Positions 14,478-22,577 of a stretch of 64,000 bases of DNA are shown one piece after another. This DNA comes from Candidatus Wolfebacteria bacterium GW2011_GWE2_44_13 (GTDB taxonomy: Bacteria; Patescibacteria; Paceibacteria; UBA6257; UBA9933), in contig LCHW01000002.1 in assembly GCA_001000675.1 (NCBI GenBank), positions 62,001 to 126,000 of the forward strand. Direction: 5' to 3'. The position numbers and the translations under genes are program-made. The stretch's first letter is position 1. Each line of letters starts with the position of its first letter. Below the pieces are notes generated by a model. That model did not search any database and was not told where the DNA came from. It was given only the letters and a program-made list of their open reading frames with translations.

Positions 14478-14771
14478 TTAGTGGGCCATTTGCTTGGCGC
14501 GCTTGTCTTCAGCGCGCCAATTGAGCAGGCCGCCGATGCCGAGGATGCAGATACCGAGGTATCCGTTCCCGAATCGCTGGGTGTAGAAAAAGTGCGCCCA
14601 GGGGTCGATTTCCATGCGTCCTACCGACATCGGCACCTTGAGGACGTCGATGAGGAGGACATGACCCCCTCCTGCGACGAGCAGGAGAAAGCCGGCTATC
14701 ATGATCCACATGGCACGAATTTCGGCTACCGACAGCTTCGGGGCCAGGGTCGAACGAGTTGAGGTCTTCAT
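14478..14771 (-). CDS. Orphan two-pass membrane protein
   Basis: 97 residues from the ATG at 14771, with AAAGGAGG 10 nt upstream; the longer frame to 14792 begins inside that ribosome-binding site. Two hydrophobic segments (I-R-A-M-W-I-M-I-A-G-F-L-L-L-V-A and Y-L-G-I-C-I-L-G-I-G-G-L-L) flank a loop. It is the first gene of a two-gene unit driven by TTGACA-17-TATAAA. Function unknown. Confidence 0.65.
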   Translation of the reverse strand: MKTSTRSTLAPKLSVAEIRAMWIMIAGFLLLVAGGGHVLLIDVLKVPMSVGRMEIDPWAHFFYTQRFGNGYLGICILGIGGLLNWRAEDKRAKQMAH

Positions 14772-14814
14772 AAGGGAAGATCCTCCTTTCATAATTTATT
14801 TAGTTGCTAACTAC

Positions 14815-14843
14815 TTTATACACTACTTGACATATTTTGTCAA
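14815..14843 (-). promoter_or_regulatory. Promoter of the 14771-14051 orphan operon
   Basis: Minus strand: TTGACA (14838-14843), 17-bp spacer, TATAAA (14815-14820). It is back to back with the recO promoter. Confidence 0.7.
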
Positions 14844-14872
14844 TAGTTGCGCAATATGGAGAAAGTGCCTCC

Positions 14873-14901
14873 TTGTAGCTTGTTATTTACCCCAGTATAC
14901 T
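14873..14901 (+). promoter_or_regulatory. recO promoter predicting a leaderless mRNA
   Basis: TTGTAG (14873-14878), 17-bp spacer, TATACT (14896-14901); the ATG at 14908 is 6 nt after the -10. Confidence 0.7.
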
Positions 14902-14907
14902 GAATAT

Positions 14908-15462
14908 ATGACCGAGTATTATACCGAGGCATTTGTGCTCGACAAAGAGGACTTTAAGGAACATGACGGCATGATCCACCTCTATACAGAAGAGCTAGGA
15001 AAGGTGTCGGCACGAGCAAGGGGGCTTAAAAAAATACTTTCGAAATCAAGCGCACACTTGGAACCGCTCAATTTTGTGCGTGTGCGGTTAATGCAGATGA
15101 AGAGCGGATACTTTCAAATAATAGACGTATTACCGCACCACGAAGTTTCAGTAACAGAAAAAAAGAAGAGCCAACAGCATTGGGGAATCTTATTCGCCAT
15201 GGCAACATTTATTAATAAAATGACCCCTGAGTTACACCCCGATCAATACTTGTGGAATATGATTAAAAAGATTGCGGGAGTTGAGGTGGACGAAGCGACA
15301 ATGTATCAATTTCTATTAAAAGCATTTGGCTTTGATCCGCAGTACGCAGTGTGTAACGCATGCCAGCATTCTGATGTGCATTATTTCTTGCACGATGACC
15401 ATGGGTTTTATTGCAAGGGGTGTGCTTCAAATATAGGTTCAAATGCGGTATTATTAAGGTAG
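14908..15462 (+). CDS. recO: DNA repair protein RecO, short form
   Basis: 184 residues from the ATG at 14908; the open frame reaches back to 14701, but the promoter and family N-terminus (Y-T-E-A-F-V-L) fix this start. RecO loads RecA with RecR in the RecFOR pathway. Features: the N-terminal OB-fold with L-G-K-V-S-A-R-A-R-G-L-K-K, a helical middle and a zinc-binding C-terminus (C-N-A-C ... C-K-G-C). The usual length is about 230-250, so the C-terminal end is reduced. Followed 75 bp later by the surface repeat protein. Confidence 0.85.
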   Translation: MTEYYTEAFVLDKEDFKEHDGMIHLYTEELGKVSARARGLKKILSKSSAHLEPLNFVRVRLMQMKSGYFQIIDVLPHHEVSVTEKKKSQQHWGILFAMATFINKMTPELHPDQYLWNMIKKIAGVEVDEATMYQFLLKAFGFDPQYAVCNACQHSDVHYFLHDDHGFYCKGCASNIGSNAVLLR

Positions 15463-15536
15463 AAAACGGAAGAGAGATACGTATTCCCTCCATTGTATTG
15501 GTCGGTGCTTGTTTCTTGTAATCCGTTCTTTACCTT

Positions 15537-17354
15537 ATGTCATTAGAAGAATTGGAAAAAAAATTATACGGAGTTGATAGAAAAGAAGAGTCAGGCGAGC
15601 GGCCAGTAGAGGCGCATGTACCAAAACAAGAAGCTACTGAGGTGCAAACAGGGTGGAATGCAGAAGCTGCCTCGGGGGAGATACAGCCAAAAGGAAAAGC
15701 AGTAAAAATGACCGTGATTGGGGTCGTTTTGGCACTGCTCGTTATTGGAGGAGTTTCTTATTATTACATTTCAGAATTTTATAAAACAAAAGATTTGCTG
15801 TTTGAGGCGGAAACGGTGGAGAATATTCTTATCGCACGACCGTTCGATGTTACTGTGAATGTAGAAAATAGATCGAGAACAAGATTACGGGATGCAAAGA
15901 TTTTTGTAACACTGCCCGATGGTGTTATTTCTACCGACACGGCAATGAATCGACAAACAATCGAGGAGTCGGTGGGAGATTTAAATGCAGGAGAGATGAT
16001 CGAGCGAACGTACTCGGTTATCGTAGTGAAAGACGAACAGTCGACCAAAAAGATGGACGTCAATTTTTCCTATTTACCCGAGAATATCAATACGCGGTTT
16101 GAGCGCGAAGAAACATTGGAAGTGCGTGTGGGGCAACCAGCAATCACGCTCGATTTTACAACACCGCAAAATGTGTTCAGCACAGAAAACTTTGACATAG
16201 GAATGCGCTATAGAAACATTTCTGATATTGATTTTAGAAACGTGCAGGTTCGCTTAATTGTTCCGCCAAAAGTTTCAATCAAGAGTGCCTCAGTAAAGGC
16301 AACGACTGGCGATGCAACGTGGAATGTCGACATACTAAAGCCACAAGAAGAGCGGGCAATCGCAGTAAAGGGTGCTTTTGAAGGAGCGAATCAAGAATTC
16401 TTTGAGTTGAAGAGCCAGGTTGTGGTGATGATAAATGGCCAAGAATATATCATAGGAGAAAAAACGGCAAACCTCGGCATCGCAGCATCTCCATTAAGTC
16501 TTGCAATCACCGCAAACAATAGAACGGATTATGTAGCAAACCTCGGAGAAGCAATTACCTATACATTAACGTATCGCAATAATACGGATGTGGGGTTGAG
16601 TGACGTAATTATAAAAGCAAAATTAAAGGGAGAGCTGTTTGATATGGTATCGGTGCGAAGTGAGGGGGGATTTGATTCGCGCACAAATACACTTACGTGG
16701 AACACTGCAGGGATTCCCGCATTGAAATTAATTGGTCCTGGTGTTGAGGGAAGTGTTGAATTTACAATACAAACAAAAAAGGTATTTCCGATCAAACGAA
16801 TGTTTGATAAGAATTATGTATTGCAGGTAGCGGGTGAAATCAATTCACCAACTGTTCCGTATAATGTAGCAAGTGATAAGACGGTTGGTTTTGCTGACAG
16901 TGAAACGAAAGTAGCGGGTAACATTACTATTGATACGAAAATAGCGCTCGCTTCTGGATCGGCAGCACCACAAGTAAACAAGCCATCAAAATATTTGGTT
17001 ACGTGGACGATTAGAAACTACGCAACCGATATGCGCGATATAAAAATAAATAGTTCTTTGCAGCCAGGAATAGTGTGGACAGGGGTTGCGAAGGGAAGCA
17101 ACGGGTCGGTACCAACATACAATGACCGAACAGGAGAAATAGCATGGGCAATCGAAAAGATTGTTGCAACAAAAGGTGTGATCGGTGCCCCTACTGAAGC
17201 AACCTTCCAAGTGGAGATAACACCTAATATTACGCAGATAGGAGGCTCAATAGAAGTTACAAAAGACGGCATAATGACGGCGGTGGATGATTTTACGGGT
17301 ATGAGCGTGACGCGACAAGTTAAAGGGTTGTTAGCGCCTGGCGCATCTCGATAA
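15537..17354 (+). CDS. Membrane-anchored extracellular repeat protein (DUF11/CARDB-like)
   Basis: 605 residues. The cytoplasmic N-terminus of about 55 residues is charged; one membrane segment (V-I-G-V-V-L-A-L-L-V-I-G-G-V-S-Y-Y-Y-I) follows at about 58-78. The rest is extracytoplasmic and built of at least four beta-sandwich-like repeats with the pattern Y-x-N-x-(T/S)-x-x-x-L-x-D-(V/A)-x-(I/V), seen for example at Y-R-N-I-S-D-I-D-F-R-N-V and Y-R-N-N-T-D-V-G-L-S-D-V. This is typical of DUF11/CARDB-like cell-surface domains. Likely an envelope stalk or adhesion scaffold (inference). Confidence 0.75.
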   Translation: MSLEELEKKLYGVDRKEESGERPVEAHVPKQEATEVQTGWNAEAASGEIQPKGKAVKMTVIGVVLALLVIGGVSYYYISEFYKTKDLLFEAETVENILIARPFDVTVNVENRSRTRLRDAKIFVTLPDGVISTDTAMNRQTIEESVGDLNAGEMIERTYSVIVVKDEQSTKKMDVNFSYLPENINTRFEREETLEVRVGQPAITLDFTTPQNVFSTENFDIGMRYRNISDIDFRNVQVRLIVPPKVSIKSASVKATTGDATWNVDILKPQEERAIAVKGAFEGANQEFFELKSQVVVMINGQEYIIGEKTANLGIAASPLSLAITANNRTDYVANLGEAITYTLTYRNNTDVGLSDVIIKAKLKGELFDMVSVRSEGGFDSRTNTLTWNTAGIPALKLIGPGVEGSVEFTIQTKKVFPIKRMFDKNYVLQVAGEINSPTVPYNVASDKTVGFADSETKVAGNITIDTKIALASGSAAPQVNKPSKYLVTWTIRNYATDMRDIKINSSLQPGIVWTGVAKGSNGSVPTYNDRTGEIAWAIEKIVATKGVIGAPTEATFQVEITPNITQIGGSIEVTKDGIMTAVDDFTGMSVTRQVKGLLAPGASR

Positions 17355-17366
17355 ACACAGTAGGCA

Positions 17367-17396
17367 TAGACAAACACAGGTAAAGATTGGTATAAA
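17367..17396 (+). promoter_or_regulatory. glyS promoter predicting a leaderless mRNA
   Basis: TAGACA (17367-17372), 18-bp spacer, TATAAA (17391-17396); the ATG at 17405 is 8 nt after the -10. Confidence 0.65.
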
Positions 17397-17404
17397 GAAT
17401 TACT

Positions 17405-18802
17405 ATGGAAAAGAAAGAAAACATGATTGATAAGATAGTTTCCTTGGCAAAGCGAAGGGGCTTTGTGTTCCCATCCTCTGAAATTTATGGAGGATTTGCC
17501 GCAATCTATGACTACGGGCACTATGGCATCTTGTTAAAAAACAATATTCAGGCTGCATGGTGGAAGCATATGGTCCAGCTTCGTGACGATGTGCTTGGGC
17601 TTGATAGCGCCATATTTATGCATCCAACAACATGGGTTGCCTCAGGACATGTAGGCGGTTTTGATGATCCGCAAATCGATTGCCGTAAGTGCAAGAATCG
17701 TATGCGTGCAGACCACGTGTTGGAAGAGTTCGATATTAACGCTGATAAAGCGCCTATCGAATATATTAATGAACAGCTCGACATTCTTAAGGCAGCGGGT
17801 AAGGTAAAGTGTTCAAAGTGTGGCTCTACCGACCTAACGCCAGCAAAGCGTTTTTCATTGATGGTAAAATCGAATGTGGGTTCGCCAACCGATGCGTTGT
17901 CAGAAGACAATGTTGTGTACTTGCGTCCAGAAACGTGTGGAGGTATTTATTTGGAATATAAAAATACCGTTGATTCATTGCATCCGAAATTGCCGTTTGG
18001 TATTGCGCAGGTAGGAAAGGCATTTCGTAATGAAATTGTTGCGCGACAGTTCATCTTCCGCACCCGTGAATTCGAGCAAATGGAAATGCAGTACTTCTTA
18101 CACCCAAGCCAGATGGAAGAGAAATATGAAATGTGGCATCAGACACGGTGGAATTGGTACTTGAAATACGGGATACCAGAAGACAAATTAAAATGGCACA
18201 AGCATGATAAGCTTGCACACTATGCTTCACAGGCGTACGATATCGAATTTAATTTTCGATCACTCGGTGGTTTTAAGGAAGTAGAAGGTGTCCACGCACG
18301 AGGAGATTGGGATCTTTCACAGCACTCGAAGTTTTCTGGTGTAGCGTTGGATTATTACGATCAAGAAAAGAATGAGCGATTTACACCACACATCATGGAA
18401 ACGTCGGTGGGGCTTAACCGGCTTGTGCTGATGTTCTTGGATAATGCATATACCGAAGAGGAGGTAGGCGAAGGAGATGTGCGCACCGTGCTTAAGCTCG
18501 ACAAGCGTCTTGCGCCGGTAAAGATAGCTGTTTTTCCATTGTTAAAAAATAAGCCCGAGCTAATAGAAAAGGCGCGTGGCTTGTATGAAGCATTGCGCGA
18601 AGATTGGATGACCGAGTTCGACGACAGCGGCAACATCGGAAAGCGATATCGCCGACAGGATGAAATAGGTACACCGTACTGTGTCACCGTAGACTTCGAC
18701 ACATTGGAAGACAATACGGTAACGGTGCGCGACCGCGACACCATGGAACAGAAGCGAATTAAAATAGAAGATTTGCAAACATTCTTTAAAGAAAATTTGT
18801 AA
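17405..18802 (+). CDS. glyS: Glycyl-tRNA synthetase (alpha2 type)
   Basis: 465 residues, a class II synthetase charging tRNA(Gly). Seen: G-F-V-F-P-S-S-E-I-Y-G-G at the start, a Cys4 zinc-knuckle insertion (C-R-K-C ... C-S-K-C), motif 2 with F-R-N-E-I-V-A-R-Q-F-I-F-R-T-R-E-F-E-Q-M-E, motif 3 with E-T-S-V-G-L-N-R and a C-terminal anticodon-binding domain (R-R-Q-D-E-I-G-T-P-Y-C). This is the eukaryal/archaeal-like dimeric form rather than the alpha2beta2 form. The promoter position supports the first ATG over the Met seven codons in. Confidence 0.97.
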   Translation: MEKKENMIDKIVSLAKRRGFVFPSSEIYGGFAAIYDYGHYGILLKNNIQAAWWKHMVQLRDDVLGLDSAIFMHPTTWVASGHVGGFDDPQIDCRKCKNRMRADHVLEEFDINADKAPIEYINEQLDILKAAGKVKCSKCGSTDLTPAKRFSLMVKSNVGSPTDALSEDNVVYLRPETCGGIYLEYKNTVDSLHPKLPFGIAQVGKAFRNEIVARQFIFRTREFEQMEMQYFLHPSQMEEKYEMWHQTRWNWYLKYGIPEDKLKWHKHDKLAHYASQAYDIEFNFRSLGGFKEVEGVHARGDWDLSQHSKFSGVALDYYDQEKNERFTPHIMETSVGLNRLVLMFLDNAYTEEEVGEGDVRTVLKLDKRLAPVKIAVFPLLKNKPELIEKARGLYEALREDWMTEFDDSGNIGKRYRRQDEIGTPYCVTVDFDTLEDNTVTVRDRDTMEQKRIKIEDLQTFFKENL

Positions 18803-18806
18803 GCGT

Positions 18807-18856
18807 GTAAATTGACAAAGTAGCACCCACGGTGCTACTTTGTTTTTAGTTCGTAA
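18807..18856 (+). repeat. 50-bp exact repeat, copy 1 (terminator plus putative promoter)
   Basis: Identical over 50 bp to 21557-21606. It holds a perfect hairpin AAAGTAGCACC / GGTGCTACTTT with a T run (terminator of glyS), immediately preceded by TTGACA (18812-18817). With an 18-bp spacer, TACTTT preceded by TGC forms an extended -10. Both copies lie just before Shine-Dalgarno-type orphan genes. Confidence 0.8.
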
Positions 18857-18885
18857 GATATTCATTTCTCTCATGGGGAGGCAAT

Positions 18886-19431
18886 ATGAGCCGAAGAAAA
18901 AAGGCGCGAAGGCGCATGGAAGACCGTAGTGGAGGAGGGGAAGAAGGTTTCCATTTCAGCAGATACACATTCAGAGCGATGCGGCAGCGGGAAAATACGC
19001 ATTACTGCTTTGTCTGTGGCGGTAAATTCGGATTCACGCCTGGAAGACAGGGGGAGGTGGAGAACGAAAAGGATAACAAAGTCACTCTCAGAAATGAGTG
19101 GGGCGAAGAAGTGCTCCTGCGCGACGCGCTTAGGGACGCACGCCTCGAAAAGTATATTGCCCAGGATGTTCGGTTGCATGAGCAGATAGCCGAAAAGGCC
19201 GTGTGGCAGTTAATGCTTAACCACGCTGCCGATTTTGAGCATACTGCTGAATTCGTGCAGTGGTGCAAAGAGAACGGGTACATTGTGCTCCAGCGCAATC
19301 CAATGGAGCACCACGACCCTATAGCGCATGCCAATGCGGTTGTTGGAGGAGCTGACCAACACATGTTTGTCAGTGATTGGTTGCGGGCAAGGGCTCCGCA
19401 GGGCTTCCCCTATAGGGTTACGATTACATAG
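18886..19431 (+). CDS. Orphan soluble protein with zinc-ribbon-like CxxC
   Basis: 181 residues; ATG at 18886 with GGGGAGG 4 nt upstream. The N-terminus is very basic (M-S-R-R-K-K-A-R-R-R-M-E-D-R). A single C-F-V-C pair follows at about residue 41, with a helical acidic C-terminal half containing several histidines (E-H-H-D-P-I-A-H-A-N-A). Nucleic-acid or ribosome association is conceivable from the basic arm but not shown. It is its own unit between glyS and the solute-binding protein. Not recognised. Confidence 0.65.
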   Translation: MSRRKKARRRMEDRSGGGEEGFHFSRYTFRAMRQRENTHYCFVCGGKFGFTPGRQGEVENEKDNKVTLRNEWGEEVLLRDALRDARLEKYIAQDVRLHEQIAEKAVWQLMLNHAADFEHTAEFVQWCKENGYIVLQRNPMEHHDPIAHANAVVGGADQHMFVSDWLRARAPQGFPYRVTIT

Positions 19432-19436
19432 GGAAC

Positions 19437-19467
19437 AAGCCGCCGATGCAATCGGCGGCTTTTTTGT
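19437..19467 (+). terminator. Terminator of the 18886-19431 gene
   Basis: Stem AGCCGCCGAT / ATCGGCGGCT with T run. Confidence 0.75.
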
Positions 19468-19534
19468 GAGAGAGGTTTGCATGTAACGACTTGCGATGTC
19501 GTTACAGTAAACCCAAAGATTTACGGATAGGAAA

Positions 19535-20677
19535 TCATTTAATTTCGATAGGCTGCCCATCCTTAATGATACGCATAACAAGGCTTCTCTCCGCCTCGCA
19601 ATCATTGTTGAATGTGATTGTTCCACCAATACCATTGTATGTATGTAATGTGTTTATGAGGTAGTTGGAAACGGACTCAGGTGTTTGCTCTGGTGCGTTG
19701 GCAAGGCCGACGGCTAAGAGACGAATGCCGTCATACGTATTTGCCACAACCGGGGAGGCTGGTTGGTTGTATGTTTCAGTGAAGCGTTTTTTAAACGCAG
19801 CGGCTTCAGCTGAATCGCTAGTGGTCGGCGTAGCTGCCCACGTATAGCCGGCATACGCAATAGCATTAACCAGAGAGCGGGTTTTTATCTGAGCATTTTC
19901 AACGGTCCAGTTATCGCTGACAATAGGTTTAGAGAATTTAAGTTGGGCGATTTGCTTGAGCATTGGCTCTGTTGAGTTACTTGCATTAATCGCAACAAGA
20001 AAATCTATTTGATTTTGGAGCTCTTTGAGACGAGTTGCCTGCGAGCGAAAATCGGTAACGCTTTGCTCGAATAACTCGGTAGAAACGATTGTGCCACCTT
20101 GTTGCTTCAGAATGGCCTCGATAGATTTTTTCATAGAAACCCCGTAGTCGTTGTTAACGGCTAAAAATGCAATGCGTGGATTTTCAACCTGCGCGAGGAG
20201 ATAGTTCGAGATTGCCACAGCATAATCTTCTGCCTTTAACGATATACGGCAAGTAAGCGGACTTCCGTCTGTATAAGAGGGGAGAACCGTATTACTGTTC
20301 ATTGTAAAATTTCCATCCTTTACAATAATCGGTGGCAAGATGCCAGATGCAGGCGCCCCCTCAATATCAAAAAATTTGATACTCCGTAGCTTGAGCGCCT
20401 CATAGGCAGGGATGGCTCGCTTTGGATCCCATGCATAATCTTCGACTATCAGTTCAAGCGGCCTGCCGTTAATGCCGCCCTCATTATTGATATCTGCGAC
20501 AGCCATTTTGGCTGCGTTGAGCTGGATCTCTCCGAGAGAGGAGAACGCTCCAGTAGGAAAGGCAACAAAGCCGACTTTAACCGAATCTTTCGGAGAAGAA
20601 TTTTTGTAAAAAACAGCGCCAGCGATTACTCCCGCCAGCAAAAGAGCCACTATCAGTAGAGTTATTTTTTTATTCAT
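19535..20677 (-). CDS. Type I periplasmic solute-binding protein (LivJ-like)
   Basis: 380 residues. The N-terminal hydrophobic anchor (I-T-L-L-I-V-A-L-L-L-A-G-V-I-A-G-A-V-F) has no lipobox cysteine, so it is probably an uncleaved anchor or standard signal. The mature part has the branched-chain-amino-acid/amide receptor pattern: V-K-V-G-F-V-A-F-P-T-G, N-A-A-K-M-A-V-A-D-I-N-N-E-G-G-I-N-G-R-P-L-E-L and the later Y-D-G-I-R-L-L-A-V-G-L. No ABC permease or ATPase gene is nearby; it may act as a sensor or feed a transporter elsewhere. It is divergent from a TrmB-type regulator with an operator-like palindrome between. Confidence 0.85.
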   Translation of the reverse strand: MNKKITLLIVALLLAGVIAGAVFYKNSSPKDSVKVGFVAFPTGAFSSLGEIQLNAAKMAVADINNEGGINGRPLELIVEDYAWDPKRAIPAYEALKLRSIKFFDIEGAPASGILPPIIVKDGNFTMNSNTVLPSYTDGSPLTCRISLKAEDYAVAISNYLLAQVENPRIAFLAVNNDYGVSMKKSIEAILKQQGGTIVSTELFEQSVTDFRSQATRLKELQNQIDFLVAINASNSTEPMLKQIAQLKFSKPIVSDNWTVENAQIKTRSLVNAIAYAGYTWAATPTTSDSAEAAAFKKRFTETYNQPASPVVANTYDGIRLLAVGLANAPEQTPESVSNYLINTLHTYNGIGGTITFNNDCEAERSLVMRIIKDGQPIEIK

Positions 20678-20684
20678 ATGCCAT

Positions 20685-20713
20685 AGTATGAAAGAGAGTG
20701 GTAACTATGTAAA
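20685..20713 (-). promoter_or_regulatory. Promoter of the solute-binding protein gene
   Basis: Minus strand: TTTACA (20708-20713), 17-bp spacer, CATACT (20685-20690). The ATG follows 7 nt after the -10, so the mRNA is predicted leaderless. Confidence 0.65.
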
Positions 20714-20714
20714 T

Positions 20715-20737
20715 CTGTTGTTGAAAATAAACAACAG
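20715..20737. promoter_or_regulatory. Operator-like inverted repeat between divergent genes
   Basis: Perfect 8-bp arms CTGTTGTT / AACAACAG around 7 bp. It abuts the -35 of the solute-binding gene and overlaps the likely -35 (TTGAAA, 20721-20726) of the regulator gene. It is a candidate binding site for the adjacent TrmB-type protein. Confidence 0.55.
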
Positions 20738-20756
20738 ATAGTGTTACCATGGGTAT

Positions 20757-21554
20757 ATGATGAAAAATGTATTAAAAGAACTCGGATTCGCAGATAACAC
20801 AATTAACGTATATGTGCGTTTGCTTCAGTTGGGGAGTGCCTCTGCGCGCCAGCTTGCAGAGAATATTGGCATGCCACGCCCCTCGGTGTACGTGCATTTA
20901 AATGCGCTTATTGAAAAGGGTTTAGTTGTGGAACAAAACGAAGACAATAAGTCACTATTCCAGCCGAGCGATATAAAAAACTTAGAGCATTTAATGGAAG
21001 AAAAGATTGGAGCGCTTGAGGAGGAACGTAAAAAGTTGAGGCAATACGTTCCTGAACAGCAAGCAAAAAGTGTCGAACCAAAAATCAGACATTTTAGGGG
21101 ATTAGAGCAAGTGAGAACAATTCTCAACGACCTCTATTGGTATAAGAACACGGAAATATTATCTATATGGCCAATGAAAGAAATGGTTGCTGTGTTTGGC
21201 GAAGAATATCTTAGCGATTTTAATAGGAAAAGAATTAAAAATAATAATCCATTAAGAGGTATTTGGCCACAAGACAAGGCTGTAGATATAGATAACTATC
21301 CCTTCTCGGGGACAGGAGTAGGACACAAAAGAACAATGCGGGTTGCTCCGCTCCACATTACATGGAATATGGGATATACAATTTACGGAGATAAGGTTGC
21401 CTTTGTTTCTTCCCGAAAAGAGGCGTTCGGATATATTATCCAAAGCAAAGATTTTGCTGAGTTGATGCGCGCGCAGTTCGAAGTTATTTGGAATATATCC
21501 AAACCAATAAAATATAAGGCACCAGCAAAAGATACATTTTTAGAAACGTTGTGA
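20757..21554 (+). CDS. TrmB-family transcriptional regulator
   Basis: 265 residues. The N-terminal winged helix-turn-helix matches TrmB (L-K-E-L-G-F-A-D-N-T-I-N-V-Y-V-R-L-L-Q-L-G-S-A-S-A-R-Q-L-A, then R-P-S-V-Y-V-H-L-N-A-L-I-E-K-G-L-V). A coiled-coil linker (residues 75-105) and a C-terminal sensor-like domain follow (I-R-H-F-R-G-L-E-Q-V-R). TrmB proteins usually sense sugars or related metabolites. The divergent solute-binding protein and the palindrome suggest local control of that gene and itself. The first of two adjacent ATG codons is used. Confidence 0.85.
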   Translation: MMKNVLKELGFADNTINVYVRLLQLGSASARQLAENIGMPRPSVYVHLNALIEKGLVVEQNEDNKSLFQPSDIKNLEHLMEEKIGALEEERKKLRQYVPEQQAKSVEPKIRHFRGLEQVRTILNDLYWYKNTEILSIWPMKEMVAVFGEEYLSDFNRKRIKNNNPLRGIWPQDKAVDIDNYPFSGTGVGHKRTMRVAPLHITWNMGYTIYGDKVAFVSSRKEAFGYIIQSKDFAELMRAQFEVIWNISKPIKYKAPAKDTFLETL

Positions 21555-21556
21555 TA

Positions 21557-21606
21557 GTAAATTGACAAAGTAGCACCCACGGTGCTACTTTGTTTTTAGT
21601 TCGTAA
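21557..21606 (+). repeat. 50-bp exact repeat, copy 2 (terminator plus putative promoter)
   Basis: Identical to 18807-18856. It terminates the TrmB gene and sits 29 bp before the start of the next orphan gene; TTGACA is at 21562-21567. Confidence 0.8.
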
Positions 21607-21635
21607 CCCAAAAAAACAGAGAGAGGGAGGTGCGC

Positions 21636-22076
21636 ATGGCAGGAAAAATAATTATTATTGGGACGGGACAGATGGTGTCGCCTACGCCTACGCCTCAAGC
21701 GGCATGCTCAGTAATTGCAGTCTGGTTTTATACAGGGATACAGATTGTGCTCAAGTGTGATTCATTTCTATTCTTGTTTGAACATCCGTACGGAGGAAGG
21801 CGTATCGAGAGTGGGTATCGGCGTCGCGCACACTACGAAAACGATCCAAAATTGATAGGGGTGGGAGAGATTTTATTGCCTATCACTGGAATCAGAATGG
21901 CGTACGTGCGGGCCGACGGCATCGTTGCCATATGTGACAATCGGGAGGGGGCATCTGCTGCAGTGGGAGAAGTTGCGGAGTCATTACGAGCCTTGTTTAA
22001 AATTGGTGTCGGCGATGACATCATAATTGATGAGGTCGGTTATACCGCACTCACGCACTTCTTCAAGGTTATGTGA
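21636..22076 (+). CDS. Orphan protein of unknown function
   Basis: 146 residues from the ATG at 21636, with AGGGAGG 5 nt upstream; an in-frame GTG at 21630 is inside that site. The N-terminal half is hydrophobic (I-I-I-I-G-T-G-Q-M, then A-A-C-S-V-I-A-V-W-F-Y-T-G-I-Q-I-V) and the C-terminal half is soluble-looking, with A-I-C-D-N-R-E-G-A-S-A-A-V-G. It follows the duplicated 50-bp element, as 18886 does, but the two proteins are not similar. Not recognised. Confidence 0.65.
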   Translation: MAGKIIIIGTGQMVSPTPTPQAACSVIAVWFYTGIQIVLKCDSFLFLFEHPYGGRRIESGYRRRAHYENDPKLIGVGEILLPITGIRMAYVRADGIVAICDNREGASAAVGEVAESLRALFKIGVGDDIIIDEVGYTALTHFFKVM

Positions 22077-22095
22077 TGGGAAGGTCACAGGTTTT

Positions 22096-22120
22096 AGGCC
22101 CCGACAAACGGGGCCTTTTT
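22096..22120 (+). terminator. Terminator of the 21636-22076 gene
   Basis: AGGCCCCG / CGGGGCCT stem followed by five T. Confidence 0.75.
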
Positions 22121-22151
22121 ACGTATACTGGATACCCTATACCTGATACGC

Positions 22152-22157
22152 TATACT
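22152..22157 (+). promoter_or_regulatory. -10 element of the phosphohexomutase-domain gene
   Basis: TATACT exactly 6 nt before the ATG at 22164; a clear -35 is not seen. The surrounding sequence (ATACCCTATACCTGATACG) resembles that before rseP (26140-26165). Confidence 0.5.
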
Positions 22158-22163
22158 TTGAAT

Positions 22164-22577
22164 ATGGAAATCGACCAAGCAATATTCAGGGCATATGATA
22201 TACGTGGAAAATATCCTGCACAGATAAACGCTGAAGTTGTAAAAGCGGTTATTCCGGCGATATTGCGATGTATGGGCCATAAAAGCAATAAGAAGACCCT
22301 CGTTTTGGGCCATGACGCCCGTTTAAGCTCGCCAGAATTGTATAAGGCGTGTATTGAGGCTTTGGAGAAAGAAAAGGGCGTACGGGTCGTTCCCGCAGGG
22401 TTAATAACCACTCCAATGCTCTATTTCCTAGTAAATAAGCACCAGGCAGCAGGGGGAATTACGGTGACCGCATCGCACAATCCAAAAGAATGCAATGGGC
22501 TTAAAATGGTGCGCGAGCAAGCAATACCAATAAGCGGAAAGGAGGTTTTGGAACAAATGAAGAAACAGAAGAAATGA
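22164..22577 (+). CDS. Stand-alone phosphohexomutase domain I (phosphomannomutase-like)
   Basis: 137 residues. It begins F-R-A-Y-D-I-R-G-K-Y and carries L-V-L-G-H-D-A-R-L-S-S and the catalytic serine loop T-A-S-H-N-P-K-E-C-N-G-L-K-M, all hallmarks of domain I of alpha-D-phosphohexomutases. The gene then stops cleanly after a Lys-rich tail, where a normal enzyme (about 450 residues) would have three more domains. It overlaps the next gene by 4 bp (ATGA), so it is translationally coupled. It is either a degenerate remnant or a single-domain protein with a separate role. Confidence 0.8.
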   Translation: MEIDQAIFRAYDIRGKYPAQINAEVVKAVIPAILRCMGHKSNKKTLVLGHDARLSSPELYKACIEALEKEKGVRVVPAGLITTPMLYFLVNKHQAAGGITVTASHNPKECNGLKMVREQAIPISGKEVLEQMKKQKK

